Positions 22,567 to 31,241 of a stretch of 64,000 bases of DNA are shown here, in pieces; the first letter of the stretch is position 1, and the number at the start of each line of letters is the position of its first letter. Origin of the DNA: Pseudaeromonas sp963677375 (lineage in GTDB: Bacteria > Pseudomonadota > Gammaproteobacteria > Enterobacterales > Aeromonadaceae); assembly GCA_963677375.2 (NCBI GenBank), contig CAXXIF010000019.1, positions 1 to 64,000 of the forward strand, written 5' to 3'. Under the pieces are notes generated by a model, which ran no database searches, was not told the DNA's origin, and saw nothing but the letters and a program-made list of their open reading frames with translations. A program made the position numbers and the translations under genes.

Positions 22567-23799
22567 TTAGCGCTCCAGCCAGCGTTCGCGTATGGCTCGG
22601 ATGGCCAGTTGCCGCTCCCGGCCCAATTTCTGCCGAATGGCCTCCCCCTGATATCCGGCGGCTATGATGGGTTGCACGGGTACCGCCTGTGCCGCTGCGA
22701 ACGCCTCGGCCACATAATCAGGCTCCGGATATTCCCGTTCGGCAAATCCCAAACGACCGTGAAAGTCGGCACGACAGCAATCGAGTAACTGGGCCAGCCG
22801 TTGTGGCCGACGCCAAGCATCGACCTTGTCGAACAGTCGCAGTAGGGTGACGGTTCTGAGCTCGGGGGCTATATGGATCAGGCAATGCAGCTCGCTGACC
22901 AGCAGCGCCAGATCCCGGCACTCATTGGGAACTCGATAGCGGTTGCAGAACTCCCGGATTAGCGGCAGCCCCCGCTCGCCATGGCCATGATGGCTGGGCA
23001 GTATCTCGGCAGGCGTCAGCCCCTTACCAAAGTCATGACAGACGGTGGCAAAACGGACGCTCAGATCGGGACTGATGCGGGCGGCCTGTTCGATGGCCAT
23101 CAACGCATGAATACCGGTGTCGATTTCCGGATGCCACTGTGGGCGAGCCGGAATACCAAACAGCCGGTCGAGCTCGGGGAATAGGATCGCCAGGGCGCCG
23201 CAATCCCGTAACACTTGGAAAAAAATTTGCGGATTGTCGCCGCTCAGAACTTTTTCCAACTCCTTCCAGACCCGCTCCGGGGTGAGGTGTGACAGCTCGC
23301 CACTGCGGGTAATCTCAGCCATCAGAGCCTGGGTCTCCTCGGCAATTTTAAAACCTAGCGCGTGGAAACGGGCGGCAAAGCGAGCGGTGCGCAGCACTCG
23401 CAGCGGGTCTTCACTGAATGCTGGAGAGACATGACGCAGCAGACGCGCGGCCAAGTCGGCCTGGCCGCCATAGGGGTCATGCAGCTGACCTTCGGCATCT
23501 TCGGCGATGGCGTTGACGGTCAGATCCCGGCGTAATAGGTCCTCCTCCAACGTCACCTCGGGGGCGGCATAGCAGGCAAAACCGGTATAACCGAGCCCCT
23601 GCTTGCGCTCGATACGTGCTAGCGCATACTCCTCACGGGTCTGTGGATGCAGGAAAACCGGAAAGTCTCGCCCGACGGGAGCATAGCCTTGAGCCAGCAA
23701 CTCCTCGGCCCTGGCGCCGACGACCACATAGTCACGCTCCCGGACCTCAAGCCCCAACAGTTGATCCCGTACCGCGCCGCCCACCAGATAAACTTGCAC
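22567..23799 (-). CDS. cca: tRNA nucleotidyltransferase (CCA-adding), with HD phosphohydrolase domain
   Basis: Adds or repairs the CCA tail of tRNA. About 410 residues. Start GTG 23799 fits E. coli Cca (MKIYLVGGAVRD versus VQVYLVGGAVRDQLLG); GTG 23805, two codons up, is the alternative. Class II nucleotidyltransferase head with GRDFPVFLHPQTREEYALAR and the RRDLTVNAIA segment. EDPLRVLRTARFAARFHALG. HD domain with ATVCHDFGKGLTP and HHGHGERG, giving the 2',3'-cyclic phosphodiesterase/phosphatase seen in gamma-proteobacterial Cca. Confidence 0.95.
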   Translation of the reverse strand: MQVYLVGGAVRDQLLGLEVRERDYVVVGARAEELLAQGYAPVGRDFPVFLHPQTREEYALARIERKQGLGYTGFACYAAPEVTLEEDLLRRDLTVNAIAEDAEGQLHDPYGGQADLAARLLRHVSPAFSEDPLRVLRTARFAARFHALGFKIAEETQALMAEITRSGELSHLTPERVWKELEKVLSGDNPQIFFQVLRDCGALAILFPELDRLFGIPARPQWHPEIDTGIHALMAIEQAARISPDLSVRFATVCHDFGKGLTPAEILPSHHGHGERGLPLIREFCNRYRVPNECRDLALLVSELHCLIHIAPELRTVTLLRLFDKVDAWRRPQRLAQLLDCCRADFHGRLGFAEREYPEPDYVAEAFAAAQAVPVQPIIAAGYQGEAIRQKLGRERQLAIRAIRERWLER

Positions 23800-24013
23800 A
23801 ACCACCTCGTCTTTACCCTGAAACCGTCAATCATAGGAGCAGGATCGCCCCCGGCTAACAGCAAGAGTATATCCGCTTTGACATCCCTTTGTGCTGGCTT
23901 TAACCTGCCGCCTATTCGTAGGAACTGCAGGCTCCGGTGCGTGGTGCGCTGGGTTGACGTTGGGTCGCCCGGCCGCTGGTGTGCATCTGCAGCTCCTCGC
24001 CGGGAGAGTGATT

Positions 24014-25630
24014 ATGTACAAAGCGTTTTTTGGTCTGAAGGAAAGTCCCTTTTCCATCTCGCCAAACCCCAAATATCTCTACATGAGTGAACGTCACACC
24101 GAGGCGCTGGCTCATCTCAACTATGGCTTGCGCGAAGGCGGTGGCTTTGTGTTGCTGACCGGCGAAGTGGGGACCGGCAAGACGACCGTCTCCCGTTGTC
24201 TGCGCCAGCAATTGCCGGATGATACCGACTTGGCTCTGGTGCTGAATCCGACGCTGACCGAGCGCGAGCTGATGGCCTCCATCTGTGATGAGTTCAAACT
24301 CACTTATGCCGCCGATGCCGGGATTAAGGAGCTGTTCGACCTATTACGCGACTATCTGCTGGCTAATCGGGCGGCAGGGCGCAAGACCTTGCTGCTGATC
24401 GATGAGGCGCAACATCTCTCCGCCGAGGTGCTGGAACAACTGCGGTTGCTGACCAATCTGGAAACCGACGATGCCAAGTTGCTGCAAGTGGTCTTGATCG
24501 GTCAGCCGGAATTGCAACAATTGCTGCGACAACCCTTGTTACGGCAGTTAGCGCAACGCATTACGGCGCGTTATCACCTGTTGCCGCTCTCCCATGACGA
24601 TGTGGATGCCTATGTGCGGTTTCGTTTACAGGTCGCCGGTTGCATCCAGCCTGTTTTTACACCCAGCGCGATTCGAGCCTTGCACCGTTTGAGTGGCGGT
24701 ATTCCTCGCATCATCAACCTGATTGCCGAACGGGCACTGCTCGGAGCCTATGCCGCAGGACAGGCCAAAATCGGCGACAAGGTGGTGGTGCAAGCCGCCT
24801 ACGATGCCATGGGGGTCCAGGATAAGGGAACCAGTGGTTGGGGTGTGGTGGCCTTTACGCTCTGTGGTCTGTTGATGCTGGCGGCTGGCTGGTTAGGATG
24901 GCAGAAGTGGGGGGTATTCCCCGAGCAGTTGGTGCATCGCGTCGAGGTTCCCGTCAAGTTGCCGCCGGATGCCAAGTTGATGAAGCATTTCGAAAAATCT
25001 CTGCAGCAGGCTGTGTATCAAGATGAGGCCATGTTGAACCTGTATCGAGTCTGGGGCTTCGAGCCGACGCTGGATGAGGCCAATTGTGATGCCGCATCCC
25101 GGGTCGGCTTGCTGTGCCAGCAGGGAACCGGCGGCTTGGATGAGGTGGTCGCGCTGGATCATCCCGCTGTCGTGCGGCTGTACGATGAGAATGCTACCGA
25201 GTTTTATGCCGATTTGTTGCGAGTGGATAGCAAGGAGGCGGATCTACTGGTCGATGGCGAGAGCTGGACCGTGAGTCGTGACTGGCTGGTCCAGGCCTGG
25301 GGGGATGAATACACCTTGTTATGGCGTTTGCCGAAGGGTGGGGCTCGCAGTATTACCCCTCACAGCAACAAAGCCGATGTACAGTGGCTGGAAAATGCTC
25401 TCAGCCGGGCTTTCAAAGAGCGGCCACGTAAAGTGAGTAAGTTTGATGATCCATTGGCGGCCAAGCTCAAGCGCTTCCAAGAAACCGAGGGACTCAAGCC
25501 GGATGGTGTTGCCGGTACCCAGACGCTGATCCGCCTCAATGCCCGCAGCCGGGAGCCTATGCCGCGGCTGGATCGTCCGTTGGATGATCTCAATGCCACC
25601 ACTGCGAACCAAGAACAGGGAGCCAGCTGA
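24014..25630 (+). CDS. exeA: General secretion pathway ATPase ExeA (GspA)
   Basis: Inner-membrane ATPase that, with ExeB, helps the type II secretion secretin ExeD assemble through the peptidoglycan. 538 residues from ATG 24014 (GGGAGAG upstream), starting YKAFFGLKESPFSISPNPKY. AAA+ domain with Walker A GEVGTGKTTVSRC and Walker B LLLIDEAQHL (about 45-270). One membrane helix at about 278-300 (GVVAFTLCGLLMLAAGWLGW). Periplasmic part ends in a peptidoglycan-binding domain (FDDPLAAKLKRFQETEGLKP then DGVAGTQTLIRLN). Overlaps exeB. The main exeC-N cluster is not in the window, as usual in Aeromonas. Confidence 0.95.
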   Translation: MYKAFFGLKESPFSISPNPKYLYMSERHTEALAHLNYGLREGGGFVLLTGEVGTGKTTVSRCLRQQLPDDTDLALVLNPTLTERELMASICDEFKLTYAADAGIKELFDLLRDYLLANRAAGRKTLLLIDEAQHLSAEVLEQLRLLTNLETDDAKLLQVVLIGQPELQQLLRQPLLRQLAQRITARYHLLPLSHDDVDAYVRFRLQVAGCIQPVFTPSAIRALHRLSGGIPRIINLIAERALLGAYAAGQAKIGDKVVVQAAYDAMGVQDKGTSGWGVVAFTLCGLLMLAAGWLGWQKWGVFPEQLVHRVEVPVKLPPDAKLMKHFEKSLQQAVYQDEAMLNLYRVWGFEPTLDEANCDAASRVGLLCQQGTGGLDEVVALDHPAVVRLYDENATEFYADLLRVDSKEADLLVDGESWTVSRDWLVQAWGDEYTLLWRLPKGGARSITPHSNKADVQWLENALSRAFKERPRKVSKFDDPLAAKLKRFQETEGLKPDGVAGTQTLIRLNARSREPMPRLDRPLDDLNATTANQEQGAS

Positions 25631-26355
25631 TGTCTATTCTGTTATCTGCCAAACGGCAGCATGAACGTCCCGGTCACGCCTTCGAGGCCAGCCTGGGGCT
25701 GGGCATAGAACGGGAGCGGCAATGGTTGGGGCCCGTGCTGGCCTGGTTGCTGGGGTTGCCCTTGTGTTTGCTGCTGGGCGCGGGTGCCAACTATGGCTGG
25801 CACTGGTGGCACAACCAGCCTATTGAGGAGCGGGTTGAACTCAAGGAGCCGACGCCCTTGCCCTATCGGGTCGCGACGACCCAATATGAATTTACGACGA
25901 TTCCGTTCCCGGCGGCGCCCGAGATAATCGAGACCGTCATGCCGACACCGACGCCCGCGAACCGTTCTGTAAACTCGCTGAAAAATATGAATATGGATGG
26001 CGTCTCACCAGCACTGGCCCAGCGCTTCATGCAAGCGGTGCAGGCGGAGCCCGGTGAACCGGGAGCCAGCGAAATCCAGCCCATCGCCGAAGTCGCTCCC
26101 CCGTCAGCCACTCCACTGGCAGATCTGCCAACCTCCATCAGCAGTCGGGTTCCGCCTCTGCGTTATAGCTCCCATGTCTACTCGTCCTCTGCCAGTAATC
26201 GCATCGTGACACTGAATGGCCGGGATTATCATGAGGGTGATGAGGTGGCTCCTGGGGTCAAACTGCTGCAGATCCAGGCCGATTACAGTATCTTCCGGGT
26301 TGGCAGTCAGAGTTTCAGCCTGCCATCGCTCACCGACTGGAATGGGGTACAGTAA
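25630..26355 (+). CDS. exeB: General secretion pathway protein ExeB (GspB)
   Basis: Partner of ExeA in secretin assembly. 241 residues; the ATG overlaps the exeA stop (TGATG). A short cytosolic head is followed by one membrane helix (GPVLAWLLGLPLCLLLGAGA, about 34-54), a proline-rich periplasmic linker and a C-terminal GspB domain (SASNRIVTLNGRDYHEGDEV then APGVKLLQIQADYSIFRVGS). Confidence 0.92.
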   Translation: MSILLSAKRQHERPGHAFEASLGLGIERERQWLGPVLAWLLGLPLCLLLGAGANYGWHWWHNQPIEERVELKEPTPLPYRVATTQYEFTTIPFPAAPEIIETVMPTPTPANRSVNSLKNMNMDGVSPALAQRFMQAVQAEPGEPGASEIQPIAEVAPPSATPLADLPTSISSRVPPLRYSSHVYSSSASNRIVTLNGRDYHEGDEVAPGVKLLQIQADYSIFRVGSQSFSLPSLTDWNGVQ

Positions 26356-26378
26356 GAGACTGCTCGGTTGAGCACCCT

Positions 26379-26409
26379 AAAAAAGCGCCTGAACCAGGCG
26401 CTTTTTTTT
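26379..26409. terminator. Bidirectional terminator after exeB
   Basis: AAAAAAGCGCCTG aac CAGGCGCTTTTTTTT; it also faces the 3' end of the convergent SH3 protein gene. Confidence 0.95.
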
Positions 26410-26442
26410 GCAACATAACTGGCGTACGTTCCGCATGGCGGA

Positions 26443-27141
26443 TCAGTTCATCCAGCGATCCTTGCTGCGGCGACGGGGACGGGGAAGGTAGGGAATGAGC
26501 AAGCCAAGCAACAGACCCACTCCGGCGATATATCCCCCTTCGCGCCACCAGCGATATTGCTGATCCTGCGCCTTGGTTCCGAGATCCTGTTGCAGCCGAC
26601 TGTTTTGTTTATGCAGGCGTTGCAACTCCTGCTGTTGAGTGGTCAGTTGCTCCTCCTGGCGGGCGACCTGTTGCTCGACTAACGTCAGGCGTTCCCGCTT
26701 CTCCTTGAGTTCCCGAGCCTGATCGGAATCTATGTTATCCATCTTCTGCTGCAAGGCATGCAACTGCTCCTGCAGGGTCGAAACCTGACTGCGATAACTG
26801 GGGGATGTCTGCAGCTCACTGCTGACGATCCAGGCTGACCGTCCCTTGCCATCGATGATCTGCGCGAATTTTCCGCTCGGATCTTGCGCCAGGTATTGCA
26901 CCTTGTCGCCAGCTTTGATGCTGCCGAGGATGCGGAATTGCTTACCGGGCCCGCCGTGCAGATAGGTATAGATATCATCGGACACATAGCGCGTGACACC
27001 TGTAGGTTGCGTGGTGCTGGCGGCAGAGGTGGTCGTGGCCGGTGCATGGGTGTCTGGCGTCGCGGTGGGGATCGTCTCGGCCATCACCATACTCATGGGC
27101 AGGTTCATGGCGAGCAGCAAGGCTACAGAAGTCGCTTTCAC
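26443..27141 (-). CDS. ygiM: SH3-domain coiled-coil membrane protein (TIGR04211/YgiM family)
   Basis: Bacterial SH3-like envelope protein. Start GTG 27141 (KATSVALLLAMNLPMSMVMA signal-like segment) gives about 232 residues; longer in-frame starts to 27306 add atypical sequence. Periplasmic SH3 domain at about 45-105 (GVTRYVSDDIYTYLHGGPGK, GDKVQYLAQDPSGKFAQIID), a coiled coil at about 115-190 rich in Q, E, L and R, and a C-terminal membrane anchor (GYIAGVGLLLGLLIPYLP) with a basic end. The role is not known; the family is widespread next to ygiF/pit-type loci. Confidence 0.8.
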   Translation of the reverse strand: MKATSVALLLAMNLPMSMVMAETIPTATPDTHAPATTTSAASTTQPTGVTRYVSDDIYTYLHGGPGKQFRILGSIKAGDKVQYLAQDPSGKFAQIIDGKGRSAWIVSSELQTSPSYRSQVSTLQEQLHALQQKMDNIDSDQARELKEKRERLTLVEQQVARQEEQLTTQQQELQRLHKQNSRLQQDLGTKAQDQQYRWWREGGYIAGVGLLLGLLIPYLPRPRRRSKDRWMN

Positions 27142-27338
27142 ACTAGATATCCATTTGAAGTAAGAGTCGGCAGCATAAGCGCCGCGACCCGTCTCGACAA
27201 CCCCTGCTGTTCTGCTGCGGCTGGAATTCAGCCCCTTGTGCAGAAAAATGATAGGGTTTCGTGAGCGGTCGAACGGATGGTCGGCAACCTGGATCGCCGG
27301 ACTCACTCGCTTGCATATCCGTAATCAGGAACCGGGGC

Positions 27339-27370
27339 AAAAAAAGGGGCTGCATTGGCGCAGCCCCTCT
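27339..27370 (-). terminator. Terminator after pit
   Basis: On the minus strand GGGGCTGC gccaat GCAGCCCC followed by TTTTTTT. Confidence 0.9.
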
Positions 27371-27403
27371 ACCGTATGTTCTATGACGTCATGGCATGCC
27401 GGG

Positions 27404-28669
27404 TTAGATAAATAACCACTGCAACAGCCAGAAGATGAGGCTGGCTAGCAGGGCACCTGCCGGCAGGGTAATGATCCAGGAGATGACGATGTTGCGCACG
27501 ACTCCCAGATTGATGGCGGCAATGCCGCGGGCCAGACCCACCCCCATGATGGCCCCCACCAGCGTCTGGGTGGTCGAGATGGGCAGGCCGGTACCGGAGG
27601 CGATGACGACGGTACTGGCGGTCGCCAACTGAGCGGCAAAACCGCGGCTTGGGGTCAAATGGGTGATACCAGTGCCGACCGTGGCCATCACCTTCTTACC
27701 CATGACGGCCAAGCCGAGCACGATCCCTACGGCGCCTAATGGCAGAACCCACCAGTCGATATGGCTCTTGGCGACTATCTTGCCGGCGCTATTGATGGTG
27801 GAGGCCACAGCCGAGAGCGGGCCTATGGCGTTTGCTACGTCGTTAGAGCCATGGGCAAAAGCCATGGCACAGGCCGTGACTATCATCAGGATGCCGAAAA
27901 CCTTCTCGACATTGGTGTAGTGCATGTGCGAATCAGCTTTTGGGTTAAAACGCATACGCTGAATGAAGAACCAGCCCACAACGCCAGTCAGCAGGGCGAT
28001 CAGGGTTGAAATCAGCAGGCTCTGCTGGGTATCCAGATGCAGGCCGACATGCTGGAGTCCTTTTTGCAACGTAACCACACAGATGACCAGTGCCGTCAGG
28101 AAGATGTAGATGGGACCTACCCGCTTGGCACTTTGTAACGGATTGTCGGTGTTGAAAATGAAGCGCTGCACGCTGATAAACAGCAGATAGGCTAGAAACC
28201 CGGAGATCGCCGGAGTGATGATCCAGGAGCCGACGATGCCCGCAAACTTGCTCCACTGTACGGCTTCCGGCCCCACGCTGACCAGGGTAAAACCGACGAT
28301 GGCCCCTATGATGGAGTGGGTTGTGGAAACCGGCCAGCCGTAGTGCGACGCCAGCACCAACCAGAGCCCGGCTGCCAGCAGGGCGGCGATCATTCCCAGC
28401 ACCAGCAATTCGGGGTGAGCGGCGAAGGCCACGCTATCGATGATGCCATCCTTGATGGTGGCCGTGACTTCGCCGCCTGCCAGATAGGCGCCGGCAAATT
28501 CAAAGATCATGGCGATGATGATGGCTTGGCGTATGGTCAGTGACTTGGTCCCGACCGAGGTGCCCATGGCGTTGGCGACATCATTGGCACCTATGCCCCA
28601 GGCCATCAGAAAACCGAATGCCGCGGCGATCAACACCAATTGGGTGCCGTATTGAGTAATAATATCCAT
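27404..28669 (-). CDS. pit: Low-affinity inorganic phosphate transporter (PiT family)
   Basis: Inner-membrane phosphate/cation symporter, 421 residues. Two PiT repeats are clear, each with the signature GANDVANAMGTSVGTK and HGSNDVANAIGPLSAVAST, and a second pair of GWPVSTTHSIIGAIVGFTL and GLPISTTQTLVGAIMGVGLA. About ten membrane helices. It follows a DUF47 gene by 18 bp, the standard pair in which the DUF47 (PhoU-like) protein modulates Pit. Confidence 0.95.
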   Translation of the reverse strand: MDIITQYGTQLVLIAAAFGFLMAWGIGANDVANAMGTSVGTKSLTIRQAIIIAMIFEFAGAYLAGGEVTATIKDGIIDSVAFAAHPELLVLGMIAALLAAGLWLVLASHYGWPVSTTHSIIGAIVGFTLVSVGPEAVQWSKFAGIVGSWIITPAISGFLAYLLFISVQRFIFNTDNPLQSAKRVGPIYIFLTALVICVVTLQKGLQHVGLHLDTQQSLLISTLIALLTGVVGWFFIQRMRFNPKADSHMHYTNVEKVFGILMIVTACAMAFAHGSNDVANAIGPLSAVASTINSAGKIVAKSHIDWWVLPLGAVGIVLGLAVMGKKVMATVGTGITHLTPSRGFAAQLATASTVVIASGTGLPISTTQTLVGAIMGVGLARGIAAINLGVVRNIVISWIITLPAGALLASLIFWLLQWLFI

Positions 28670-28687
28670 CGATTGTTCTCGTAAGGG

Positions 28688-29368
28688 TTAGCTGCGGGCG
28701 AGCATCAGTTCCAGGCGGGCGCCGACTCGATCGGCTTGATCGGCCAGATCGCCGATACGATCCAGAACCTTGTACAGGAATAGAGCATCAATCGGATTCA
28801 TCTCTCCCTCTCGGGCATAGAGCTTCCGACGCAGTTGCACCTGCAGGCGATCCGTATCGTCCTCGATCTCATCCAGTTGATGGACCATCTGCTCGACCAG
28901 TTCCAACTCCCGGCCCCGAAAACCGGTTTCCAACAAGTCATCTAATTCGCCGATGGCTTGAGTTGCCAGTGCCGTGGCGTCCAGACAGCGGCTGATATAG
29001 GCGTTAAAGTCATCCCCGAGTTCTGACGGAATGGTTAACTGGCGTCCCAGCATCAACCCGGCAATGTCCTTGGCCCGATTGGCGATTTTGTCCTGCTGAC
29101 TCAATAACTCCAGCAGGTCGGTGCGGGCCAAGGGCATGAAGAGACCCCGGGGAAGCTTCAAACGGATTTCACGCTTGAGTTGATCGGCCTCCCGCTCCAG
29201 TTGGGCGATGGCCAGCTGATGCTTTTCAGCGGTGACCCAATCTCCGGCTTCGGCGGCCCGAAAGAAGGGTAATAACAGACAACAACAGTCATGTACCTTG
29301 GTGATGTGTTTCTGCATTGGCTTGAGTGGAGACTTGGCAAATAGCCCCAATATGGTATTTACTGGCAT
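28688..29368 (-). CDS. DUF47/TIGR00153 PhoU-like phosphate transport regulator
   Basis: A 226-residue helical protein of the DUF47 family, distant from PhoU. It begins PVNTILGLFAKSPLKPMQKH and shows AIAQLEREADQLKREIRLKL and QLDEIEDDTDRLQVQLRRKL heptad-rich helices, with acidic clusters likely to bind metal. First gene of the pair, 18 bp upstream of pit. Role: probable regulator or partner of Pit. Confidence 0.9.
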   Translation of the reverse strand: MPVNTILGLFAKSPLKPMQKHITKVHDCCCLLLPFFRAAEAGDWVTAEKHQLAIAQLEREADQLKREIRLKLPRGLFMPLARTDLLELLSQQDKIANRAKDIAGLMLGRQLTIPSELGDDFNAYISRCLDATALATQAIGELDDLLETGFRGRELELVEQMVHQLDEIEDDTDRLQVQLRRKLYAREGEMNPIDALFLYKVLDRIGDLADQADRVGARLELMLARS

Positions 29369-29533
29369 AACGATACCTATGTTGGTGAATTTGTGCGCAT
29401 TCGAGTGACACAGGCGCGCATCCTAACCGAAGCCTGAACCGGATGTAACGCGGAATTTCATATTAAATATAACGGTTAAACCCGTTCATGTTGCGATAGA
29501 TAGCCTGAACCCCCTTTCGAGCGGACCTGTCTG

Positions 29534-31093
29534 ATGACCACTGAAGTTGAATTAAAGTTTCTGGCCAACCGTGATCTTTCTGCCGATCTGGCGCAGAGAC
29601 TGGCCACCTATACGGTTCTGAGTTACACCGATAGCCACCTGGCGAATGTTTACTTTGATACCGAAGATAGACGCCTGCGCGGCTGGCAATGCGGGCTGCG
29701 TATTCGAACCCGGAATGGTCTGCATGAACAGACTATCAAATGTGGCGGACAAGCCATCGGAGGGTTGCACCAGCGTCCTGAGTACAACCTGCCATTGGAG
29801 GGCGAATGGCCACAATTATCGGCTTTCCCGGCCGAAATTTGGCCTGCTGAGGCGAATGTTACCGCATTACAGAATGATATCCGGCCACAGTTTCGCACCG
29901 ATTTCCGCCGTCAGGCCTGGCGGTTGCAGTTGGCCGATGGCTGTGAGGTCGAGCTGGCATTTGATCAGGGCTACATAGAGGCATCGGGTCAGCAAGAGCC
30001 ATTGTGCGAACTGGAGCTGGAGCTGATCCACGGTGATGCGCTGAGTCTGTTCACTCTGGCTCGGGAGCTGTTGAGTCTGGGTAACCTGCGCCTCGGCAGC
30101 GTCTCCAAGGCCCAGCGAGGCTACCGTCTGGCGGGCCTCACACCGGAGCTGGAAGTGCAGCGCATGGGGTTTGTCCCCGTGACCGACTCCATGCGGGTGG
30201 GGGATGGCTTGTTTGCCGTCTTCGGCTTTGCCTTCAACCATTGGCAATACCATGAGCAGCTGTTTCTCGAACAACCGTCGGTGGCGGCTTTGACCCAGTT
30301 GCGTAACGGTGTGGCCCTGCTGCAACAGACCCAGCAGTTTTTCGCCGATCTGCTGGTGCAGATGGCGCCTCGTCACTGGCAAGATGATCTGAGCTGGCTG
30401 GAGCATCAGCTGGAATGGCTGGATGAGGCGCTGGCTCTGGAGCGGTTAACCGCCGAACGGGGCCATTATCTGCGTGGACTTCCCTGCCATGATGCTCTAC
30501 TGCTGGCCCTGCAGCAGCGACAGCAGCAGTTGCCGACGCTGGCCGCCATGCAGCAACTCTGCTATTCCCCACGCTACGCCAGCCTGCTGCTGGAGCTGAG
30601 TCACTGGTTGTTTACGGCACAACGAGATGCAAGTCAGTTACCGGAGCTGGCGCGACGCCCCCTGCGACCCTATGCCCGGGCCGAGCTGGACCAGAGCTGG
30701 CAGGAGCTGCATCAAGGCGAGATGCAGGCGCAGCAACTGGATTACAGTGCCTATCTGATGCTGGTTGGAAAACTCAGACGGAATCTGTTGGTGGGCGTTA
30801 GCTTCGCGGCCCTGTTCGATGAGGAGCAACAACAAGGTTTCCGCCTGCCCTGGTTGAATATTCTGCGCCGGATGGAAGAGTTGGAACATTTCGATGTGTT
30901 GGCTCAGATGGCCGACCGGCTGCCAACCGCGGCTCGCCTCGAGTTGGAGGAGTGGTTGACTGCCAGGATTGAGCCCAGGTTGATCGAGCTGGATCAGGCG
31001 CGGCTACAGGCTCGTGACATGTTGCCCTATTGGCTGCAGGTTGCGGCCGATACCGGAGATGACGCTGACTCCGAGACACCCTCAATTTCCTAG
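29534..31093 (+). CDS. ygiF: CYTH-CHAD inorganic triphosphatase
   Basis: Hydrolyses inorganic tripolyphosphate (E. coli YgiF). 519 residues. The N-terminal CYTH tunnel domain starts TTEVELKFLANRDLSADLAQ with the ExExK motif (EVELK) and CGLRIRTRNG, about 1-200. The C-terminal CHAD helical domain (about 215-505) is histidine-rich and basic and may bind polyphosphate. It stands 148 bp before glnE, the same order as E. coli (ygiF-glnE-hldE). Confidence 0.93.
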   Translation: MTTEVELKFLANRDLSADLAQRLATYTVLSYTDSHLANVYFDTEDRRLRGWQCGLRIRTRNGLHEQTIKCGGQAIGGLHQRPEYNLPLEGEWPQLSAFPAEIWPAEANVTALQNDIRPQFRTDFRRQAWRLQLADGCEVELAFDQGYIEASGQQEPLCELELELIHGDALSLFTLARELLSLGNLRLGSVSKAQRGYRLAGLTPELEVQRMGFVPVTDSMRVGDGLFAVFGFAFNHWQYHEQLFLEQPSVAALTQLRNGVALLQQTQQFFADLLVQMAPRHWQDDLSWLEHQLEWLDEALALERLTAERGHYLRGLPCHDALLLALQQRQQQLPTLAAMQQLCYSPRYASLLLELSHWLFTAQRDASQLPELARRPLRPYARAELDQSWQELHQGEMQAQQLDYSAYLMLVGKLRRNLLVGVSFAALFDEEQQQGFRLPWLNILRRMEELEHFDVLAQMADRLPTAARLELEEWLTARIEPRLIELDQARLQARDMLPYWLQVAADTGDDADSETPSIS

Positions 31094-31241
31094 GTATGGG
31101 CCCGTTGACCGGATCGTCTGTTGCCGCTTGGGCAGACGATCCGGATCGGGCTTTTGCCCCTCCAGAGCTGCGATGCCGCTGTGCAAATGCTAGATTGAGG
31201 CCATCTGCGCCCGCAGGCGCCTCGTCATGCAGGAAGATTTC